The translations under genes and the position numbers were made by a program. A model generated the notes under the pieces. The model searched no databases. It was given only the letters and a program-made list of their open reading frames with translations, and had not been told where the DNA came from. This document shows positions 6,501-10,944 of a DNA stretch of 10,944 bases, in pieces. The stretch's first letter is position 1; each line of letters opens with the position of its first letter. This DNA comes from Rhizobium sp. Q54 (GTDB taxonomy: Bacteria; Pseudomonadota; Alphaproteobacteria; Rhizobiales; Beijerinckiaceae): assembly GCA_945901195.1 (NCBI GenBank), contig CAMDKB010000122.1, positions 1 through 10,944 on the forward strand, in the 5' to 3' direction.

Positions 6501-6704
6501 GTGTCATCCCGGACGGTGCAGCCGATCCGGGATCTTTTTGTTGGGTGTTTACGGCGCACCGTCCCGCATAAATGCTGCGCATTTTGCGGGATGACGGGGT
6601 TGGTTTACCCCGCACGCCGAAGGCGATCCGGGACCGGGTAGTCACCTTACCAGTTCACTCATGGTCCCGAATAAATCGCTTTGCGATTTTCCGGAATGAC
6701 GAGG
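6501..6704. repeat. Two tandem copies of a composite palindromic intergenic repeat
   Basis: The 245-base convergent gap (6477-6721) is filled by two diverged units of about 92-97 bases (6508-6599 and 6608-6704). Each begins with a CCC-rich block leading into GATCCGGGA(T/C)C (6524-6534, 6623-6633) and ends with a hairpin of the form TCCCGNATAAAT...ATTT...GG(G/A)ATGACG. Hairpin of unit 1: TCCCGCA-t-AAATGC, loop TGC, GCATTT-TGCGGGA (6562-6591). Hairpin of unit 2: AAATCGC, loop TTT, GCGATTT (6673-6689) with imperfect outer arms. Inner stem bases differ between units yet still pair. Read on the minus strand, both begin GTCAT(C/T)CCG, which matches a repeat type common between genes of alphaproteobacteria (from memory). 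A further small hairpin, CGGGGT/ACCCCG, joins the units (6595-6612). Confidence 0.75.
6506..6539 (+). terminator. Putative intrinsic terminator of the LLM-hydrolase operon
   Basis: ATCCCGGA (6506-6513) and TCCGGGAT (6526-6533) form a perfect 8-base stem with a 12-base loop, followed after one base by TTTTT (6535-6539). It starts 30 bases after the hydrolase stop codon. The loop is longer than usual for a terminator, and the stem is part of the composite repeat, so it may have been co-opted. Confidence 0.5.
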
Positions 6705-6721
6705 CTTGTGTGATCCACGCC

Positions 6722-9010
6722 TCACTCCTCGTCGTCCTTGTCCTTGCGCCAATTGCGGATGATTGAGCCGAGCAGGTTTGAATAATCGTCCGTCCACAGG
6801 CGTTGGCCTGGCGTTGGTTCAAGGGTATCCCAACCCTTCTGTTTGAGGATTGGCGCAAGTCCTTCAGGGGAGTTTGCGAGAATGGCGACAGTGAAATCGA
6901 AGCGGTATTCGTCGGAATTTGCTCCTGCCATATCTTTTTCGTCGATATCTTCTGAGGCTGTCACCATGCCGTTGGCAGCGGCGATACCCGCTACCTCCGA
7001 GGCCAGTTCCATATGGCGGTTGGAGATATGCATGATGAGCAGCCCTGTGGGCTTCAGCTTTTTCTGGAACAGCGCCACCGCCTCTCTGGTCATGAGATGC
7101 ACGGGTATGGCGTCTGATGCAAACGCGTCGATCAGCAACGCGTCGAACTGCCCGTCCGGTTCCTTTTCCATGGTCAGGCGGGCGTCGCCCAGGATGATGG
7201 GAGCCTTTGCTCCGCACTCGCTGAGATAGCTGAACCACCTGGTATTGCGGGCGATGCGCACGACGTCGGCATCGATTTCGAAATAACGCCAATCATCGCC
7301 TTCGCGCGCATGGCACATCATCGCGCCACTCCCTAGGCCCACGACGCCAATCTTCAACGGGCCTCCGGTAATTTCGCGGGCCGAGCGGACGGCGGCGGCA
7401 ATCGGGCCACCCTCGAAATAATAGGTGATGGGCTCGGGCCGTCCTGTCAGCCTTTCGCCTTTGGCGTCGCGGATTTCCTGAGCGCCGTGGATCGTGGTGC
7501 CGTGGGAGAGTATGCGGTATCGGCCATCGGCGCTTTCACTGATCTTGTGAACGCCAAAGAAGCTGCGCACTGTCTCGCGGCCACGCCCATCGGCCGGGAA
7601 ATACTGGATGATTGCAAAACATGCAGCAATCAACAGGGCGAGACGGAAGCGTTCGGCGCACAACACCAAAGCGATCGCCAGCAACCCGCCGACGATCCAT
7701 ATCTGTGTTGTCTGCCAGGTCGCGACGGGAATTTTTCCGAACATGTATGCGCAGGTTGCCAGCCCGGCGGCAGCGGCGAGGGCGGCAGCGGCAAACAGCG
7801 GCTTGCGCAGAGCCTGTGAAATGGAAACACCCGGCCTGCAAAGCAGCGAGAGCACCAGCAGCAGGGGATATTCGGCAACCCAGTTGAAAATATGGGGCGC
7901 GAGCAGGCCGCAGAACATGCCGCCGAGCATCCCGCCGAAGGACATGGCGAGATAGAAGGAGGTGAGATAACGGGCAGCGGGTTTGCGCTGCACGAGTTCT
8001 CCGTGACAGATCATCGCCGTGACAAAGAACGCGGCCAGATGGACGCCCAGTATAAGCGCAATGTTGTCCACCACTTCCAGCGCGGAGGTGAGAATGACGG
8101 CGGCCACGAAAACGGGCTGTATATACACCATCCATTTGTGCGGGATGACAGGCCGCGGCTGAAACACGATGACAAAGGTCGCCAGATAAAGCGCCAGCGG
8201 AATGACCCAAAGCAGGGGAGCCGAGGCAACGTCCGTCGATATCTGCTGGGAGACTGCAACCAGCAGCCCGGAGGGTACAGCACTCAGGCCGATCCAGCCC
8301 AGAATGCGCCAGAGGGTAATCGGCTCGTCGTCCGCCGTTGCGTCCGATTGTGTCAGATCAGTGTGTTTCCAGTTCCTGCCTATCAGTGCGCCGCAGACGG
8401 CTAGCAGCACGGCAAGCGCATAATATCCGTAGGTCCAGAATTGACGTTGTTGCCCAAGCGTCAGCAATGGCTCCAGCGCGAAGGGATATGCGAACAGCGC
8501 GAGGAAACTGCCAATATTGGAAGCCGCATAAAGAAAATACGGATCATGCGCGCTTTTGTGGCGGGAATGAATGAACCAGGCCTGCAACAGAGGACCGTTT
8601 GCAGACAATGCGAAAAACGCCGGGCCGATTGCAGTCAAGAAAATCATGATTGTGTAGAGCATCTCGCCGTCGGAGGGTGGCGCTCCTGCTGATGCGATGG
8701 AAAAGGGCAGGGTGGCTGCGGCAGCCAGCGTCACGAATATATGCAGCACGATGCCCGGTATGCCCGGAAGCCAGCGGTTCAGCGCATGGGCGTAAGCATA
8801 GCCCGCCAAGAGCAGGCTCTGGAACACGACCATCGCCACCGACCACACACCCGGTGAGCCGCCCAGGCGTGGCAGGACCATTTTGGCGAACATGGGCTGT
8901 ACCGAAAACAGCAAGGCAGCGCTGACGAATATAGTGAGCACGAACAAGGGGAGGGCTATCGCCCCGTTTCCGCCTTTGGTCTCAAGACTTGACTCAACCT
9001 GACCGCTCAT
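6722..9010 (-). CDS. Polytopic membrane protein fused to a spermidine-synthase-like domain
   Basis: This 762-residue protein has two parts. Residues 20 to about 472 hold some 14 hydrophobic segments. The first (20-40) leads into QPMFAKMVLPRLGGSPGVW (38-56), a sequence typical of the family annotated as fused MFS/spermidine synthase. The C-terminal part (about 480-750) is a cytosolic Rossmann methyltransferase-fold domain like spermidine synthase: nucleotide-binding loop GVVGLGSGAM (555-564), acidic FEIDADVV (577-584), GDAR (608-611) and LLIDAFASDAIPVHL (625-639). The classical polyamine synthase motifs around the catalytic Asp are not clearly kept, so polyamine synthesis should not be assumed; substrate and role are unknown. 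Inner-membrane location is expected. The ATG has GGAAG about 11 bases upstream. The tail (DKDDEE) is acidic. It converges on the LLM operon and is divergent from the amidase. Confidence 0.85.
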   Translation of the reverse strand: MSGQVESSLETKGGNGAIALPLFVLTIFVSAALLFSVQPMFAKMVLPRLGGSPGVWSVAMVVFQSLLLAGYAYAHALNRWLPGIPGIVLHIFVTLAAAATLPFSIASAGAPPSDGEMLYTIMIFLTAIGPAFFALSANGPLLQAWFIHSRHKSAHDPYFLYAASNIGSFLALFAYPFALEPLLTLGQQRQFWTYGYYALAVLLAVCGALIGRNWKHTDLTQSDATADDEPITLWRILGWIGLSAVPSGLLVAVSQQISTDVASAPLLWVIPLALYLATFVIVFQPRPVIPHKWMVYIQPVFVAAVILTSALEVVDNIALILGVHLAAFFVTAMICHGELVQRKPAARYLTSFYLAMSFGGMLGGMFCGLLAPHIFNWVAEYPLLLVLSLLCRPGVSISQALRKPLFAAAALAAAAGLATCAYMFGKIPVATWQTTQIWIVGGLLAIALVLCAERFRLALLIAACFAIIQYFPADGRGRETVRSFFGVHKISESADGRYRILSHGTTIHGAQEIRDAKGERLTGRPEPITYYFEGGPIAAAVRSAREITGGPLKIGVVGLGSGAMMCHAREGDDWRYFEIDADVVRIARNTRWFSYLSECGAKAPIILGDARLTMEKEPDGQFDALLIDAFASDAIPVHLMTREAVALFQKKLKPTGLLIMHISNRHMELASEVAGIAAANGMVTASEDIDEKDMAGANSDEYRFDFTVAILANSPEGLAPILKQKGWDTLEPTPGQRLWTDDYSNLLGSIIRNWRKDKDDEE

Positions 9011-9033
9011 TCACGCACCACTTCCAACCCTTT

Positions 9034-9049
9034 GAACACGAGCGAACAC
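9034..9049. other. Short direct repeat in the gap between the membrane protein and amidase genes
   Basis: GAACAC occurs at 9034-9039 and again at 9044-9049, ten bases apart, close to one DNA helical turn, in the 96-base divergent gap 9011-9106. It could be a pair of half-sites for a regulator of either gene, but six-base repeats also arise by chance. No sound -35/-10 pair was found. Confidence 0.15.
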
Positions 9050-9106
9050 TTAGAGCATTTTGGCCGGGCTTGGCACCCCCCATTGCTCAGGTGAGGCGAG
9101 GAAGCG

Positions 9107-10438
9107 ATGAGCGATCTGGCAGCACTGTCGGCGACCGAAGCAGCCGACAAAATCAGGAAGGGCGAGATCACGTCCGTGCGGCTGCTGGAAGCTTTCCTGC
9201 AGCGCATCGAAGCGCGGGATGGCGAGCTGCATGCCTTTGTTCATCTTGATGCCGATCTTGCGCTATCGCAGGCGCGGGCCGCTGACAAAATGCAGGACGC
9301 GGGCGAGGCGTTGCCGCCCCTGCACGGCGTTCCCGTCGCGGTGAAAGACGTGATCGATGCGCGAGGCCTGCCTTGCGAAAACGGTTCGGCGATTTTCCAG
9401 GGGCGGATTCCCGATGCTGACGCATCCTGCGTACGGCAATTGCGGGAGGCCGGAGCCATCATCATCGGAAAGACGGTTACGACCGAACTGGCTTCGCTCA
9501 CGGCCGGGCCGACAGTGAACCCGTACAACACCGCGCATACGCCGGGCGGCTCATCCTCCGGCTCTGCGGTCGCCGTGGCAACGGGCATGGCGCCAATTGC
9601 TTTGGGAACACAGACAGCGGGCTCGGTGCTTCGGCCCGCGTCCTTCTGCGGCATCTATGGCTTCAAGCCCACACGCGGCCTGATTTCGCGCAGCGGCGTA
9701 TTGTTGCAATCCCATACGCTGGATACCGTCGGGGTGCTGGCCCGGTCGCTTGATGACATCGCCCTGGCGGTCGATTGCATGTCGGCTGAGGATCCGGGCG
9801 ATGATGCAAGTTATCCGCGCGGACGGCTGTCACTGCTAAAGCTCGCCCGGCAGGCCCGGCCCTTCCCGCCACGTCTGGCATTCTGCAAGACGCCGGCCTG
9901 GGCGCTGGCCGATCCGGTGACGCAGGAGGCCTTTGCCGAACTGGTGTCGTCTCTGGGAGATGCCTGCATCGAACTTGATCTGCCCGGTTCCTGCAAGCCG
10001 ATCATCGAATATCAGAATCTGATCCAGTTTGCTGAAAATGCGCATCATTATGGTCCGTTCTTCGAGGATCATCCCGGTATTCTCAGCCCCGGCATGCTCG
10101 ACCGGTTGAAGCAGGGCATGACGATCAGCGCCCGCGACTATCTCCGCGCAGAAATGGCGCGCGATGTTCTCTATGAAATATTTGAAGCCCGCTATGATGG
10201 TTTTGATGCTGTCCTTTGTCCGGCGTCTCCGGGCCCTGCGCCACGCGGGATCGAAAAGACGGGGAATCCCGTGTTTAACGGGCTGTGGACCTATCTGGGG
10301 CTCCCGGCGCTGAGTATCCCCCTCTTCGAAGACAATGGATTGCCATTCGGGCTCCAGCTTGTGGGCCGGCGGCACGATGATGGACGACTGCTGCGCACCG
10401 CGCGCTGGCTGGTGTCGCATCTTCAGAGTGCGGCGTGA
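9107..10438 (+). CDS. Amidase-signature family amidohydrolase
   Basis: This 443-residue enzyme of the amidase signature family hydrolyses an amide bond through a Ser-cisSer-Lys triad. Lys80 is in HGVPVAVKDVID (73-84), the cis-Ser is Ser149 in TPGGSSSGSA (145-154), and the nucleophile is Ser173 in GTQTAGSVLRPASFCG (167-182). The 24-residue spacing between the serines equals that in fatty acid amide hydrolase. GFKPTRG (185-191) and the C-terminal GLPALSIPLF and GLPFGLQLVG segments are also family marks. The length is normal to short, so there are no extra domains. It is not a GatA candidate by context, as no gatC or gatB is present. The substrate is unknown. The start ATG has GAGGAAG just upstream. 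Its stop overlaps the GTG start of the small cysteine protein by four bases, so the two are coupled. Confidence 0.9.
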   Translation: MSDLAALSATEAADKIRKGEITSVRLLEAFLQRIEARDGELHAFVHLDADLALSQARAADKMQDAGEALPPLHGVPVAVKDVIDARGLPCENGSAIFQGRIPDADASCVRQLREAGAIIIGKTVTTELASLTAGPTVNPYNTAHTPGGSSSGSAVAVATGMAPIALGTQTAGSVLRPASFCGIYGFKPTRGLISRSGVLLQSHTLDTVGVLARSLDDIALAVDCMSAEDPGDDASYPRGRLSLLKLARQARPFPPRLAFCKTPAWALADPVTQEAFAELVSSLGDACIELDLPGSCKPIIEYQNLIQFAENAHHYGPFFEDHPGILSPGMLDRLKQGMTISARDYLRAEMARDVLYEIFEARYDGFDAVLCPASPGPAPRGIEKTGNPVFNGLWTYLGLPALSIPLFEDNGLPFGLQLVGRRHDDGRLLRTARWLVSHLQSAA

Positions 10439-10773
10439 CGGAAAACGAAACGCCTGGGAGTGGCGGCTGGCAGCTTGGCCCGGTCCGGCGCAATGCGGCG
10501 AATCGAGAGCATATTCGTCGGGTGCGCGAGATGGCGCGCGAGCGTTTCCGTCTCAGTGACGAGGAGACCTTGACCGTTGTGGAAGTGGAATGCGCCTTGC
10601 CGGGGTGTCCCCCTGTTGAAACTGTGATTGTTTTCTGGACGCAGGCGGGAAACCAGCGGCACCATTACAAGGTCTTCAAACCGGTTGGCGAAGTTACCGC
10701 CAAGGATCTGCCGCCGTGGTGGATGAAGGATGCACTGGCGGTCTCTGATGAGTTTGCGTGTTCATGTTGTTGA
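10435..10773 (+). CDS. Small conserved-looking cysteine-rich protein of unknown function
   Basis: I do not recognise a named family for this 112-residue protein. It starts with GTG, overlapping the amidase stop (GTGA), which argues for translational coupling. The N-terminal 45 residues are charged and probably helical (REHIRRVREMARERF). A compact beta-like core follows: TLTVVEVECALPGCPPVETV (46-65), VIVFWTQ (64-70), then RHHYKVFKPVGEV (75-87). The end is DLPPWWMKDALAV followed by Cys109, Cys111 and Cys112. With Cys53 and Cys58 (C-x4-C) there are five cysteines in two clusters and His76-His77, an arrangement that could bind a metal or form a redox pair (inferred). There is no signal peptide, so it is cytosolic. 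The pairing suggests a helper or accessory for the amidase or its pathway. Confidence 0.75.
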   Translation: MTENETPGSGGWQLGPVRRNAANREHIRRVREMARERFRLSDEETLTVVEVECALPGCPPVETVIVFWTQAGNQRHHYKVFKPVGEVTAKDLPPWWMKDALAVSDEFACSCC

Positions 10774-10855
10774 TCTGTCGGAAAATATAGTTCCGGGTTG
10801 ACGAAATCCGATAAATGAGGAAAACCCTTTGAAATCAAATATTATTCAAACTTGA

Positions 10856-10944
10856 ATGGCGCCCGGCGCCGTTCACATTGCGAAGATCCATCTCTCATGT
10901 CTCGCCGTTTCCGCCGTATTTGTTTTTCTGGCCTTGCAGGTTTT
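10856..10944 (+). CDS. Possible start of a further gene, cut by the window edge
   Basis: From the ATG at 10856 the frame is open to the last base. It would encode a short basic N-terminus (MAPGAVHIAKIH) followed by a hydrophobic stretch (LSCLAVSAVFVFLALQV), like a signal peptide or membrane anchor. A second ATG at 10897, in another frame, is also open to the edge (MSRRFRRICFSGLAGF), also signal-like. Neither has a good ribosome binding site, so only one, or neither, is real. The rest of 10774-10855 shows nothing clear beyond a weak 5-base stem at 10779-10795. Confidence 0.3.
   Translation, partial: MAPGAVHIAKIHLSCLAVSAVFVFLALQV

Noticed and set aside
7536..8210. 224-codon minus-strand open frame inside the membrane protein gene
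   Set aside because: Same strand, different frame from a gene with clear membrane segments; the Cys/Arg/His-rich translation has no recognisable domain.
9605..9655. Amidase nucleophile motif QTAGS instead of DTGGS, as a possible defect
   Set aside because: The Ser, its spacing to the cis-Ser and the Lys are intact, and the QTAGS variant is, as I recall it, frequent in bacterial amidases.
10798..10845. TTGACG and TATTAT as a promoter for the gene at the right edge
   Set aside because: The two hexamers are 36 bases apart, far beyond the normal 16-18, and no other pairing is convincing.
1..10944. CRISPR array, tRNA or rRNA gene, insertion sequence or prophage
   Set aside because: No regularly spaced repeats, no tRNA-like cloverleaf, no transposase or integrase coding frame was seen on reading both strands.

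Overview
The window looks like ordinary chromosomal DNA from an alphaproteobacterium, probably of the Rhizobiales/Parvibaculum type. This is inferred from the moderately high GC, the style of the proteins, and an intergenic palindromic repeat ending in GTCAT(C/T)CCGG, which is typical of that class. I see no rRNA, tRNA, CRISPR, transposase, integrase or phage gene. Eight complete protein genes are clear, a ninth small one is well supported by coupling, and a possible tenth begins at the right edge.

Left part (1-1494): a secreted Spy/CpxP-like (LTXXQ family) periplasmic protein lies on the minus strand, with a GC-rich hairpin just past its stop. It is divergent from a short-chain dehydrogenase/reductase on the plus strand. 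The AT-richer gap between them (564-720) holds three separate inverted repeats. The reductase converges, with an 11-base gap, on a class I DNA photolyase (1506-2975, minus).

Middle (3039-6476): upstream of the photolyase and on the same strand is a six-repeat LVIVD-type beta-propeller protein with a histidine at about the same place in most blades. Divergent from it is a two-gene plus-strand operon: a luciferase-like (LLM) flavin-dependent monooxygenase and an alpha/beta hydrolase whose start overlaps the oxygenase stop (ATGA). A 16-base sequence repeated in tandem sits just before the oxygenase ribosome binding site. The pair suggests oxidation followed by hydrolysis of an unknown substrate.

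Right part (6477-10944): a 245-base convergent gap carries two diverged tandem copies of a composite hairpin repeat, the first followed by a T run that could act as a terminator. Next is a large minus-strand membrane protein with a cytosolic spermidine-synthase-like domain (6722-9010). Divergent from it is an amidase-signature hydrolase (9107-10438) that overlaps by four bases a small cysteine-rich protein of unknown function (10435-10773). The last 171 bases hold only the possible beginning of another gene.

I did not find a clearly new multi-gene system. The items most worth a second look are the LLM/hydrolase operon with its tandem repeat, the histidine-lined propeller, the amidase-coupled cysteine protein, and the covarying hairpin repeats.
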